Shown: piece by piece, positions 5,652 through 13,164 of the stretch
Layout of the letters: every line of letters starts with the position of its first letter
Numbering within the stretch: position 1 is the first letter of the stretch
Assembly (NCBI GenBank): GCA_902795525.1
Contig: CADBLN010000078.1
Coordinates: 1 to 13,218, forward strand
Source: an uncultured Erysipelotrichaceae bacterium
Lineage (GTDB): Bacteria; Bacillota_I; Bacilli_A; Erysipelotrichales; Erysipelotrichaceae
Direction of reading: 5' to 3'
Length of the DNA stretch: 13,218 nt
The notes under the pieces: model-generated
What the model was told of the DNA's origin: nothing
The model's input: the letters and a program-made list of their open reading frames with translations, nothing else
Databases searched by the model: none
Position numbers and translations under genes: made by a program

Positions 5652-6761
5652 TTAAAATTCCAATCTTCCAATGGCTATATTATCACCATTTTCCTTATCA
5701 AACAAAATAATTGAATTTCCAGTAAAATCAAATGATACTTCCTTATCAACTGGATAGTCTACACTTCCAAAAACAACAGAAGTAATAATTGTATCATTAA
5801 TGTTAATCTTTACCGTTGTTTCCATTCCTGAAGGGAGTGTTGAGAATATTGTTCCCTTATTAGCCCCTTCATCGCGTATTTGAATGTATTCTGGCCTGAT
5901 GCCTAAGACAACATCCTTGCTGTCACCTTTCTCACAATTGATTTGATGCCCATCTTCTGTTATATATTTTGCTTTTAAGCCGGTAAAGCTTACTGTACCA
6001 TCTTTATATTGTGCATCTAAGAAGTTCATTGTTGGGTTACCAATAAAGTCCCCGACAAAGATGCATGAAGGTTTATTATACATTTCTAGTGGATCAGCAT
6101 ATTGTTTTAAAATACCCTTTTCCATAATTGCGACTTTACTTGATAAAGTCATTGCTTCCAATTGGTCGTGAGTAACATAAACAAATGTTGAATCTGTTGT
6201 TAAATGCAGACGCTTCAACTCAACCCTCATTTCCATTCTTAGTTTAGCGTCCAAATTACTGAGAGGCTCATCCATAAATAAAATCTTAGGTCTAGGGGCC
6301 AGTGTTCTTGCAATAGCAACACGTTGTTGTTGGCCACCAGATAATTCTGATGGATAACGATGTTCAAACTCTTCTATTTTTAGCAAAGCTAATAGCTCAT
6401 CAACCCTAGTTCTTATTTCTTCTTTGCTCCATTTTAAATTTTCTAAACCAAAGGCTATGTTTTGGTATACAGTCATATGAGGCCATAACGCATAGTTTTG
6501 AAATAAAAAACCTACGTCTCTTTTTGATGGTGGTATGTTAATACCCTGTTCACTATCAAACACAACTTCTCCATCAATAGTAATTCTTCCTGAAGTTGGT
6601 GTTTCTAGACCTGCAATCATTCTCAGAGTTGTAGTTTTTCCACAACCTGAAGGACCTAGCAAGGAAACAAAAGCTCTATCATCAATAACCATGTTAAGAT
6701 TATCAACACCAACAAAATCTCCCCACCTCTTAGTAATATTTTCTAAAACAATTCGTGACAT
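5652..6761 (-). CDS. ABC transporter ATP-binding protein (FbpC/AfuC/PotA/MalK class)
   Basis: This is the ATPase that powers import through the double permease encoded just upstream. The nucleotide-binding domain (about 1-235) has Walker A GPSGCGKT (36-43), Q-loop FQNYALWPHM (Q88), signature LSGGQQQR (140-147), Walker B ILFMDEP with D-loop SNLDAKLR (160-175) and the switch His in VTHDQ (H198). A C-terminal TOBE/OB-type regulatory region (about 240-369) includes LGIRPEYIQI, typical of the MalK/UgpC/PotA/FbpC subgroup. At 369 residues it is full length. AGGAGG (6770-6775) lies 8 nt before the ATG, inside the last codons of the permease; the permease stop and this ATG are 1 nt apart. Substrate cannot be read from the ATPase. 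The long TOBE domain leaves room for allosteric control. Confidence 0.95.
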   Translation of the reverse strand: MSRIVLENITKRWGDFVGVDNLNMVIDDRAFVSLLGPSGCGKTTTLRMIAGLETPTSGRITIDGEVVFDSEQGINIPPSKRDVGFLFQNYALWPHMTVYQNIAFGLENLKWSKEEIRTRVDELLALLKIEEFEHRYPSELSGGQQQRVAIARTLAPRPKILFMDEPLSNLDAKLRMEMRVELKRLHLTTDSTFVYVTHDQLEAMTLSSKVAIMEKGILKQYADPLEMYNKPSCIFVGDFIGNPTMNFLDAQYKDGTVSFTGLKAKYITEDGHQINCEKGDSKDVVLGIRPEYIQIRDEGANKGTIFSTLPSGMETTVKININDTIITSVVFGSVDYPVDKEVSFDFTGNSIILFDKENGDNIAIGRLEF

Positions 6762-6762
6762 A

Positions 6763-8574
6763 TTAGTTTCCTCCTACACCCTTGTCAATGCTTGCGCCTG
6801 TTAACTTGTTGATTGACAAGTTGATGAATAATACAACAAGAACAATCAACATATTGATGGCATTGCCATATTGAGGCAATCCTTTTTCATCAAAGTACAT
6901 CATGAATGTTGTTAAAATCATTCTATTATCTGCTATAACAAATACGAATAGTGATAATTCCCTCATACAGGAAATAAAAGGCAACAAGTATCCGGACAAG
7001 AAACTTGACTTCTGAATAGGGAAGATAATTCTTACCATTCTCTTCCACCAAGGAGTTCCTGTCAAAATGGCTGCTTCTTCAATTTCTGCAGATAACTGCA
7101 TCATCGCTCCTGTAGCTGACCTTGTGGCAAACGGCATGTATTTGATGGATCCTAATAAAACTAACAATGCTAATGAGTTCATTAAGAATGTAGCCCTTGC
7201 TGCAAAGGCAAGATATGCTAAGCCAAAAGCCAAGGAAGGAATCAGATATGGCAAGAAGGCTAAAGTTGAAACAATCTTTGCCAATCTAGTGTTGCTTTTC
7301 CTTACCACCGCATAACCAGTCAACAAGCCACATGTTCCAGCAATTAAAGCACATGAAACTGACAGCAATAGGCTATTCCCCAATGCTTTCCAAATGCTTT
7401 TCATGCGTAAAATACCACCTTCATACATGTAAATTGAACTAATCAATTCCTTGTTATTTGGATCACCCAACCAGTACAAACTTGTCCAATTGGAAACGGC
7501 ATAACTAGTGTGGTCTACCAATACCGATTCTAAGAAAAAGACAATTAATGGGAAAATAGAAATGAATACAACGATAATCATTCCTATCACAGCAATGATC
7601 GTTTTCCCAGCTTTCAAATCAATGTAAGAAATCTGTGAACTCTTACCAGTAACCGTCGTATATGATTTTCTTTTTCCAGTTAATGCATTGTTTATGCCTA
7701 AAATTGTCAACCCTAAGATTATTAAGACCAAACCAACCGCATATTGAAGCGAAGGATATGACGTCTTAAAGAATGAAATAGATGTTGTCAATGTTGAATA
7801 ATCAGCTGGTGATCCTAAGAATACAGGAACGGAATAAGCACTAATAGATGATGCAAATACCAGTAATACCGTATTCAACAAAGCTGGCAAAACAATTGGT
7901 AACGTTATTTTTGTGATAATTCTACTTCTTGGTGTTTTCAAAATTGTGGCTGCCTCTTCTAAGTTTGCGTCCATGTTTTTCAAAATTCCACCAATCAAAA
8001 TATAAGCAAATGGTGCATAATGTATGCCCAATGTTAATCCTATTGGAAAGCCGCCAAACACAAACCACTCAGGAACCTTTAAGCCAAACAATGACGTAAA
8101 CAGACCATTGTAAGCATATATGTTGTCATTAACGAAGAAATCTCTCCAGAACAATGCAATTGTCCATGATGGCATTATGTATGGGAATATGAATAAGGTG
8201 GAAATAATTCCCTTCCATCTAATGTTTGTTCTACAAACGAAGAAAGCGAAAATTCCACCAATCAAAACCGCAAAGAAAGAAGATGTTGCGGATAAAACTA
8301 ATGAATGTATAAATGGAGTATAAAATCTGGCTTTACTCCAATCAGAACCCCCTAAAAGCTTTATCCAACCATCCACAAACAAATCTCCATCATCGAATGC
8401 TGGAAACATCATGGTTTCCATTGTCGTGATTGTGAAACTTTTCAAAATCATGGTGATGATTGGATATATTGTCGTGATAGTCAGCAACACTAAGAACACA
8501 ACCAAAATGATATTGGCAGGTTGCGAGAAAAAATCTCTCAATTTGTTTTTTCTTATTTGTCTTGTGTTGGTCAT
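6763..8574 (-). CDS. ABC transporter permease, two membrane domains in one chain (FbpB/AfuB-like)
   Basis: A 603-residue permease carries two BPD_transp_1 domains in tandem, so one chain supplies both halves of the channel. The N-half has EAA-loop LEEAATILKTPRSRIITKITLP (about 205-226), slightly modified because the usual Gly is Lys. The C-half has IEEAAILTGTPWWKRMVRIIFP (about 498-519). These cytoplasmic loops dock the ATPase. About 12 membrane segments can be traced. Fusion of both halves is characteristic of the ferric/hexose-phosphate/phosphonate class (FbpB, AfuB), whereas maltose and polyamine systems use two genes. AGGAG (8581-8585) lies 6 nt before the ATG. Upstream, 63 nt with a hairpin separate it from the binding-protein gene. 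Confidence 0.93.
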   Translation of the reverse strand: MTNTRQIRKNKLRDFFSQPANIILVVFLVLLTITTIYPIITMILKSFTITTMETMMFPAFDDGDLFVDGWIKLLGGSDWSKARFYTPFIHSLVLSATSSFFAVLIGGIFAFFVCRTNIRWKGIISTLFIFPYIMPSWTIALFWRDFFVNDNIYAYNGLFTSLFGLKVPEWFVFGGFPIGLTLGIHYAPFAYILIGGILKNMDANLEEAATILKTPRSRIITKITLPIVLPALLNTVLLVFASSISAYSVPVFLGSPADYSTLTTSISFFKTSYPSLQYAVGLVLIILGLTILGINNALTGKRKSYTTVTGKSSQISYIDLKAGKTIIAVIGMIIVVFISIFPLIVFFLESVLVDHTSYAVSNWTSLYWLGDPNNKELISSIYMYEGGILRMKSIWKALGNSLLLSVSCALIAGTCGLLTGYAVVRKSNTRLAKIVSTLAFLPYLIPSLAFGLAYLAFAARATFLMNSLALLVLLGSIKYMPFATRSATGAMMQLSAEIEEAAILTGTPWWKRMVRIIFPIQKSSFLSGYLLPFISCMRELSLFVFVIADNRMILTTFMMYFDEKGLPQYGNAINMLIVLVVLFINLSINKLTGASIDKGVGGN

Positions 8575-8589
8575 ATATATCTCCTCTTA

Positions 8590-8618
8590 AACAAAATGGG
8601 ACTCAACAGAGTCCCATT
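8590..8618 (-). terminator. Intercistronic hairpin (attenuator) between binding protein and permease
   Basis: A 10-bp perfect stem (AATGGGACTC 8595-8604 with GAGTCCCATT 8609-8618) with a 4-nt loop is followed on the minus strand by TTGTTTAAG. It lies 19 nt after the binding-protein stop and immediately before the permease Shine-Dalgarno. Its weak T-tract suggests a leaky terminator and/or a 3' stabilising structure, giving more binding protein than membrane components, as is common in binding-protein-dependent operons. Confidence 0.75.
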
Positions 8619-8637
8619 ATTCTCTCAAAACTTAACC

Positions 8638-9786
8638 CTAGTTACCAGCACGTACTTTTTCGATGAATTCAAGAGTTTCTGCATAAATATCTTTGATTTC
8701 ATCATAGTTTTCCATGATATAACCATCAGTTAAAGCCGATAGATTCTTAGTGACTGTTGAAGTACTTGAGTAAATGCCTAGGTCCTTACCAATATATCCA
8801 GATACTCCTTCTTCAGTTGCTAGATAATTTGTAAATAACATAGCTGTATAAGGTCTATCAGTTGACTTTGACACTTGTGCATAGAATTGATAAATGAAAC
8901 CCTTGAAGCCTTGCATTTCATTTAATCTTACGATTTCTTCAATGCTTGGCTCGCCGCTTGATTTATATTTTGAAACTGTTCCAAAACCAATAGTAGGTGT
9001 TGTTGAAGCAACAATTGCCTTAGCAATGTCACCTTCTGATGAATTGTTTGTTGTCTTTGGAATGAATTTTTGAATAAACAATTGTCCAGCATTTTTAACA
9101 TTTGCTGCCTTAACAGCCTTAGCACATTCACCACTTCCATATTTAGCATCATATGCTTCTTCAAGGCTCTTACTCCATGAATCAGTAGTCATTTCCATCA
9201 TCATCAATTCATTGACAGGTTCGCCTTCCTTTTTGAAGATGATACTATTAGTGAATGAATCGTCTGTTAAATCCCAAACATTTGTTAAACCTAATTGTTC
9301 AGCAAATTCTTTCTTTACTGAAAATTCTTTTGTGTAATACATAAATGCGTAAGCATTAGACTTAGCAGCTCCATCAACTACAGGAACATAGTTAATAAAT
9401 CTGCCTGACTTGATCTCTTGACCAACAGATACTGCATTTTGAGTAACAAAGTAGTCTGTACTCTTATTATCGGCATCAACCAATTCTTCAATAGTTGCAT
9501 AGAAATCCTTTTCCTTTACATTTGTGCTACTGAAATCACCAGTTAAGCCATATTTTTCAGCAAAGGCTTTTACTACCTTATCAGTTTTTGATGAAGTTGA
9601 ATAAATATGGAAATCTCCACTTTCTTCTTTAGCTTTTTGTGCTAATTCTTCAATTGACATTGTGCTAGCATCGCTAACAATTTTAGCGTTACCGGTCAAT
9701 TCTTCTTTTGGTTCTTTCTTTCCGCATGCGACTAGACTAAGAACAGTCATCATTGCAAGGAAGAGAACTAATAGTTTCTTTTTCAT
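8638..9786 (-). CDS. Lipoprotein solute-binding protein of the ABC importer
   Basis: This is an extracellular binding protein anchored to the membrane by lipid. The signal peptide (MKKK, then a hydrophobic core) ends in lipobox LVAC with the lipidated Cys at residue 21. The mature part begins with a charged linker (GKKEPKEE). The two-lobe periplasmic-binding fold is suggested by DFHIYSTSSKTDKVVKAFAEKYGL near the N-terminus, then YYTKEFS, and VWDLTDDSF (W-D-L motif), the layout of the FbpA/AfuA/PotD-like class. The 'adjacent tyrosine' iron-binding pair of FbpA near the C-terminus is not evident; YY in FMYYTKEFS belongs to the family's structural strand. The many Ser/Thr residues at the start of the first lobe are compatible with a phosphate-bearing ligand, but this is inference. 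AAAGGAGG lies 4 nt before the ATG. It is the first gene of the operon and follows a cre-like site. Confidence 0.9.
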   Translation of the reverse strand: MKKKLLVLFLAMMTVLSLVACGKKEPKEELTGNAKIVSDASTMSIEELAQKAKEESGDFHIYSTSSKTDKVVKAFAEKYGLTGDFSSTNVKEKDFYATIEELVDADNKSTDYFVTQNAVSVGQEIKSGRFINYVPVVDGAAKSNAYAFMYYTKEFSVKKEFAEQLGLTNVWDLTDDSFTNSIIFKKEGEPVNELMMMEMTTDSWSKSLEEAYDAKYGSGECAKAVKAANVKNAGQLFIQKFIPKTTNNSSEGDIAKAIVASTTPTIGFGTVSKYKSSGEPSIEEIVRLNEMQGFKGFIYQFYAQVSKSTDRPYTAMLFTNYLATEEGVSGYIGKDLGIYSSTSTVTKNLSALTDGYIMENYDEIKDIYAETLEFIEKVRAGN

Positions 9787-9813
9787 AATACCTCCTTTGA
9801 AAAAGCACAGCGT

Positions 9814-9828
9814 TTAAAGCGCTTACAA
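9814..9828 (-). promoter_or_regulatory. cre-like / LacI-family operator at the operon start
   Basis: Read on the minus strand, TTGTAAGCGCTTTAA matches the CcpA cre consensus WTGNAANCGNWNNCW at all fixed positions but one (A for C near the end). It contains the palindromic core AAGCGCTT with the central CG typical of LacI-family operators. It falls at about +1 to +14 relative to the predicted start of the binding-protein transcript, a position expected to repress by blocking polymerase. No LacI-family regulator gene is in the window, so CcpA is the simplest candidate. Confidence 0.65.
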
Positions 9829-9833
9829 TAATT

Positions 9834-9862
9834 ATGTTATCATTTATTAATTTTGCTGTCTA
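9834..9862 (-). promoter_or_regulatory. Predicted promoter of the transporter operon
   Basis: On the minus strand, TAGACA (-35, 9857-9862), a 17-nt spacer and TAACAT (-10, 9834-9839) are the best-spaced pair upstream of the binding-protein gene. They match consensus at 5/6 and 4/6. The leader would be about 40 nt and would contain the cre-like site. Confidence 0.45.
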
Positions 9863-9873
9863 CAATTGTGACA
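9857..9873. promoter_or_regulatory. Dyad spanning both divergent -35 elements, candidate operator
   Basis: TGTC-T-ACAATTGT-GACA is an inverted repeat: an 8-bp perfect palindrome (ACAATTGT, 9862-9869) flanked by TGTC and GACA, with one extra T on the left. It covers the predicted -35 boxes of both the transporter operon and the aldolase gene, so one bound regulator could control both. No regulator gene lies in the window. Confidence 0.4.
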
Positions 9874-9894
9874 TCAACAATAATCCTATAGAAT
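9866..9894 (+). promoter_or_regulatory. Predicted promoter of the class II aldolase gene
   Basis: TTGTGA (-35, 9866-9871), a 17-nt spacer and TAGAAT (-10, 9889-9894) precede the aldolase ATG by 24 nt. The -10 matches consensus at 5/6 and the -35 at 4/6. Confidence 0.5.
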
Positions 9895-9918
9895 ATAGGT
9901 GAAAATGGAGATAAGAAT

Positions 9919-10869
9919 ATGAGTTTTACCAATACGAGTACAATGTTCAAAAAAGCTTTAAAGGGGAAATATGCTATAGGTGCATTTAATATTGATGACT
10001 TAAATGGACTAAGAGCTGTCATCAAAGGTCTAAACAATAAGCAGTCACCTGGCATAATTGCGATAACCAGCGGTTCTCTTAATTTTATTGGCATTGACTA
10101 TATTGAAGAAGTGAAATCAATTATAGAAAAAGAATCATTAGTCCCTATTGCTTTACACTTAGACCATGGTAAATCAGTAGAGCTTTGTAAACAATGCGTT
10201 GACTTAGGTTTCACATCTGTAATGATAGATGCCAGCTCTCATGACTTTGAAGAGAACATTAGGCAAACCAAAGAAGTTGTTGAATATGCCCACAAACACA
10301 ATGTTACAGTTGAAGGCGAACTTGGGGCAATAGCTGGTATTGAGGATGATGTTAATGTGGAAGACAAGTATGGACAGTTTACTCATCCTGATCAAGCCGT
10401 GGAATTTGTCGAAAAAACAAACATTGATTCACTTGCCATTGCTATTGGTACGGCACATGGTGCTTATAAATTCAAAGAAGGACAGAAGCCTCAGCTTAGA
10501 TTTGATATTCTAGATGAAATTACTTCCTTACTGCCTGATTTTCCAATTGTATTACATGGAGCTTCTTCAGTACCAAAAGACTCTGTCGACTTATTGAATC
10601 AGTATGGCGGTAATATGAAAGCAGCTCAAGGTATTCCTGAAGAGATGTTAAGACTTGCCACAACTAAAGGTGTCGCAAAAATAAATATCGCTTCAGATTT
10701 AAGAATTGCCTTCACCGCTGCTTTACGAAAATCTCTGCATGATGAACCAGCTGTATTCGATTATAAGATTCATATCGGAAAAGCAACTGAAGCTATAACA
10801 GCAGCAGTTGAAAGAGAGATTGAACAGGTATTGGGTTCAAAGGATAGAGCCTTAGATTTTAAGAATTAG
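9919..10869 (+). CDS. fba: Class II fructose-bisphosphate aldolase family protein
   Basis: This is a cytoplasmic Zn2+-dependent aldolase that splits fructose-1,6-bisphosphate (or tagatose-1,6-bisphosphate) into dihydroxyacetone phosphate and glyceraldehyde-3-phosphate. The class II motifs are all present in order: LHLDHGKS (catalytic D82, Zn ligand H83), VMIDASSHDFEENI, EGELGAIAGIED (E134), IAIGTAHGAYKF (Zn ligand H180), VLHGASSVP (Zn ligand H213), and KINIASDLR, which binds the DHAP phosphate. The GGNMKAAQGIPEEMLRLA stretch is typical of class II FBA. At 316 residues it is normal. GGAG (9907-9910) sits 8 nt before the ATG. It is transcribed divergently from the transporter operon, apparently alone, and ends at a strong terminator. 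It could be the housekeeping glycolytic enzyme or a pathway-specific tagatose/fructose-bisphosphate aldolase; the shared control region favours some link to the uptake locus. Confidence 0.92.
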   Translation: MSFTNTSTMFKKALKGKYAIGAFNIDDLNGLRAVIKGLNNKQSPGIIAITSGSLNFIGIDYIEEVKSIIEKESLVPIALHLDHGKSVELCKQCVDLGFTSVMIDASSHDFEENIRQTKEVVEYAHKHNVTVEGELGAIAGIEDDVNVEDKYGQFTHPDQAVEFVEKTNIDSLAIAIGTAHGAYKFKEGQKPQLRFDILDEITSLLPDFPIVLHGASSVPKDSVDLLNQYGGNMKAAQGIPEEMLRLATTKGVAKINIASDLRIAFTAALRKSLHDEPAVFDYKIHIGKATEAITAAVEREIEQVLGSKDRALDFKN

Positions 10870-10876
10870 CTTATGG

Positions 10877-10907
10877 AAAGCCCTTGGCAACTTATTCCAA
10901 GGGCTTT
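10877..10907 (+). terminator. Strong terminator between convergent aldolase genes
   Basis: An 11-bp perfect stem (AAAGCCCTTGG 10877-10887 with CCAAGGGCTTT 10897-10907) with a 9-nt loop is followed on the plus strand by GTTCTCTT. It begins 7 nt after the fba stop and 12 nt after the end of the converging transaldolase-like gene, so it may serve both strands. Confidence 0.85.
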
Positions 10908-10918
10908 GTTCTCTTATG

Positions 10919-11602
10919 TTAACTATTCAAAATATCCTTCATGGTCTTTTCCCCATACACAGCTTCGAAGTTTTTAGTAAAATCATCAACCGCCTTATCT
11001 ATGGAAGGATTATTTATAAAATTATCAATGACATCAGGTGCACAAGTTACTAACCCAATTCCATATTCACACAATTCCAAAACTTGTTGAGAATTCTTAA
11101 AAGAAGCCGCCATTATCTGACAATCATATCCATGATTATCTAAGATGTTCTGCATTTGTTGAACCACCTCAACCCCATTGAACCCCATGTTATCAATTCT
11201 ATTGACATATGGCGCCACATATTTTGCTCCACTATGTGCAACAAGATATGCTTGCAAAGCCGTGTAAGCTGTTGTTCCACAACAAACTACTCCCTTTTTA
11301 CTTAAGGCTTTGATTGCTTGAAGTCCCTCAGTATTGCAAGGAATCTTGACTACAGTATTTTCACCTAAGCATTCAACAATTGCCAATCCATCTTCAACAA
11401 TACCTTCTGCATCAGTCGCAACACTTTGCACAAACAACAATTTATCCTTTCCGATAATCCTGCGAATTTCAAGTAAAAGATCTTTGGGGTCTTTTTTAGT
11501 TCTTGCAATAATTGTTGGATTTGTTGTTACACCATCAATTGGATATATTTTCATTAGTCTTTCTATTTCTTGAACATTAGCATCATCAATAAGTAGTTTC
11601 AT
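10919..11602 (-). CDS. fsa: Fructose-6-phosphate aldolase / small transaldolase-family protein
   Basis: This is a cytoplasmic Schiff-base aldolase of the TalC/FSA subfamily (227 residues, usual 212-230). It begins MKLLIDDANV (D6) and has DGVTTNPT (N28), FVQS (Q59), VVKIPCNTEGLQAIK with the Schiff-base K86, and YVAPYVNRIDNMG with the catalytic-water Tyr (Y132). Gln at position 59 is the residue found in E. coli fructose-6-phosphate aldolase; true small transaldolases carry Glu there. Cleavage of fructose-6-phosphate to dihydroxyacetone plus glyceraldehyde-3-phosphate is thus favoured, though transaldolase activity is not excluded. GAGGAGG lies 8 nt before the ATG. The gene follows the C69 dipeptidase on the same strand across a short terminator-like hairpin and no convincing separate promoter was found. 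It converges on fba, which also handles ketose phosphates. Confidence 0.88.
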   Translation of the reverse strand: MKLLIDDANVQEIERLMKIYPIDGVTTNPTIIARTKKDPKDLLLEIRRIIGKDKLLFVQSVATDAEGIVEDGLAIVECLGENTVVKIPCNTEGLQAIKALSKKGVVCCGTTAYTALQAYLVAHSGAKYVAPYVNRIDNMGFNGVEVVQQMQNILDNHGYDCQIMAASFKNSQQVLELCEYGIGLVTCAPDVIDNFINNPSIDKAVDDFTKNFEAVYGEKTMKDILNS

Positions 11603-11633
11603 AGGTTCTACCTCCTCAATTACTATATCATAG

Positions 11634-11656
11634 AAAAACCAGCATAAAACTGGCCC
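11634..11656 (-). terminator. Short terminator-like hairpin after the dipeptidase
   Basis: On the minus strand GGGCCAG pairs with CTGGTTT (four Watson-Crick pairs at the core, CCAG/CTGG, plus G-T pairs) around a 7-nt loop, ending in a run of T. It is only 5 nt after the dipeptidase stop. The stem is weak, so some read-through into the aldolase gene is likely. Confidence 0.5.
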
Positions 11657-11660
11657 TTCA

Positions 11661-13124
11661 TTAATTGTCGCTTCTATTATAGTTAACTTTCATATTCTTA
11701 CTAGCATCAAGAATAAGATTGTTCAAAGATTTTGTAGATTCTTTTTTGGCCATCTTGCATAATTCTTCATTAGCTTGTTCCATTAAAGAATAGTCCTTTG
11801 TCTTAATCATTTTCTCATCATACTCTTTGATGATTCTTCTGCCATTGTTGGCAATTGCAGCTTGATATCTCTCAACAAATTGAATACTGCTTCCATAGTT
11901 TGGATCAGCTAATGCTCCTATTAATCTACTAGCCCAATAAAAGTTTTCAGTTGATACGTCTTCTGTAACTTCACTAATATACTTAGGCATTTTTGAAACA
12001 TTTGCGTAAACAGGTAGAGCCGCATTAAATGCATTTGAACCAAAAGTAATCCACTCAATTCCTTTGATTTGTTCAGGAACATCACTTCTAATCTGTAGAA
12101 TTCCAGTTACCCCTGTTCTTGCTATGCCAATTGACCTATAGATGCCTTTCTTAGGATTATCAGCATGTTGGTATGGATTATAAGGCGTTCCTTGATAATA
12201 AGAAGATAATACATATTTAACATCTTCGATTGTAATCTTCTTTTCAGGTTTTAAACTCCAAGGAATATTATCGCTTTCTGGACTATAATCTGCATCTTCA
12301 CCATCCCACTTAAATGTGGTTGGATTTAAGTATCTATGCATAAACCAAGCCCTTGGAGTATTATAGACATGATCGCTATCCGTTCTAGAACCAAATATAT
12401 ACCTTGGATTCACTTTGCCATCCGTATTTAAATCTAAATGATTATCTTTGATAAAATCTTTTAAATCTTGGGAACACATGTGATTCTTCTGTTTGCCAAA
12501 AGCGTCTTCAAAATCAAATTCATCTATCCCCAATTGGTTAGGAATTACCGCATATTCATCATCAGGAACTCTTTTAGCCATCCAATGATGCCCGCCAATT
12601 GTTTCCAGCCACCAAACTTCATTTTCATCATTAAAAGCAATCCCGTTTGGCTCATATGTACCATACTTTTCAAGTAATGAGCCTAATCGTTCAACACCTT
12701 CTCTTGCCGTCTTGATGTAAGGTAATACAACTACTACATAGTCTTCTTCACCCAAACCTCCAATCTTATCTTTCTCTTTTCTTGAACTGGCTTTTTCATA
12801 TCTAACATATGGATCCCCAGCAAGAACTCTAGGATTAGAAGTGATTGTTTCTGTAGCACTCATGCCAACATTTGCTTCATTAATGCCACATGCTGCCCAA
12901 ATACCATGTTTAGGATTTACGCTAGGACAGGCAGTGTACCTTAAAGGATTATCAGGTAGTTCAATTTCTAAATGTCCAATTACACTTTTGTATCTCCTAA
13001 CTTGTTTTTTTGGATCAACTACAATCAACTTTTTAACATCAAAGAAACCATCATCTGTTCTAGCAATCATTGTTGATTCATCATTGCTGGCTTTCTTACC
13101 AACCAAAATTGTTGTACAAGGCAT
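11661..13124 (-). CDS. pepD: C69-family dipeptidase (PepD-like)
   Basis: This is a cytoplasmic dipeptidase of peptidase family C69 (N-terminal nucleophile hydrolases related to Lactobacillus dipeptidase A). Its N-terminus, MPCTTILVGKKAS-x-D-x-S-T-M-I-A-R, is the family signature. Cys3 is the expected nucleophile, to be exposed by removal of the first residues. RYTACPSVNPKHGIWAACGINEANVGMSATETI and NDENEVWWLETIGGHHWMAKRVPDDEYAV follow at the usual positions. No signal peptide is present. At 487 residues it is full length. GAGGG (13130-13134) lies 5 nt before the ATG. An A+T-rich inverted repeat sits directly upstream of the Shine-Dalgarno. It probably recycles imported or internal dipeptides, with no evident metabolic link to the sugar-phosphate genes. 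Confidence 0.93.
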   Translation of the reverse strand: MPCTTILVGKKASNDESTMIARTDDGFFDVKKLIVVDPKKQVRRYKSVIGHLEIELPDNPLRYTACPSVNPKHGIWAACGINEANVGMSATETITSNPRVLAGDPYVRYEKASSRKEKDKIGGLGEEDYVVVVLPYIKTAREGVERLGSLLEKYGTYEPNGIAFNDENEVWWLETIGGHHWMAKRVPDDEYAVIPNQLGIDEFDFEDAFGKQKNHMCSQDLKDFIKDNHLDLNTDGKVNPRYIFGSRTDSDHVYNTPRAWFMHRYLNPTTFKWDGEDADYSPESDNIPWSLKPEKKITIEDVKYVLSSYYQGTPYNPYQHADNPKKGIYRSIGIARTGVTGILQIRSDVPEQIKGIEWITFGSNAFNAALPVYANVSKMPKYISEVTEDVSTENFYWASRLIGALADPNYGSSIQFVERYQAAIANNGRRIIKEYDEKMIKTKDYSLMEQANEELCKMAKKESTKSLNNLILDASKNMKVNYNRSDN

Positions 13125-13136
13125 ATTATCCCTCGT

Positions 13137-13164
13137 ATTATCTAATTAGGTCAGATTAGATAAT
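13137..13164. repeat. Inverted repeat in the dipeptidase leader
   Basis: ATTATCTAAT (13137-13146) and its exact inverse ATTAGATAAT (13155-13164) are separated by 8 nt. It ends 13 nt before the dipeptidase ATG on the minus strand, so it could be an operator or leader hairpin. On the plus strand the right arm runs into CTTTTTCC, which resembles a terminator for that direction, but no plus-strand gene ends here. The remaining 54 bases to the window edge show nothing recognisable. Confidence 0.5.

Noticed and set aside
5652..9786. Calling the transporter a ferric iron (FbpABC) system
   Set aside because: Family resemblance alone would allow it, but the binding protein shows no evident iron-ligand tyrosine pair and the operon encodes sugar-phosphate enzymes, so the substrate was left open.
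9840..10094. Minus-strand open frame over the start of fba
   Set aside because: It overlaps the divergent promoter region and the well-supported aldolase gene, and its translation resembles no protein I recognise.
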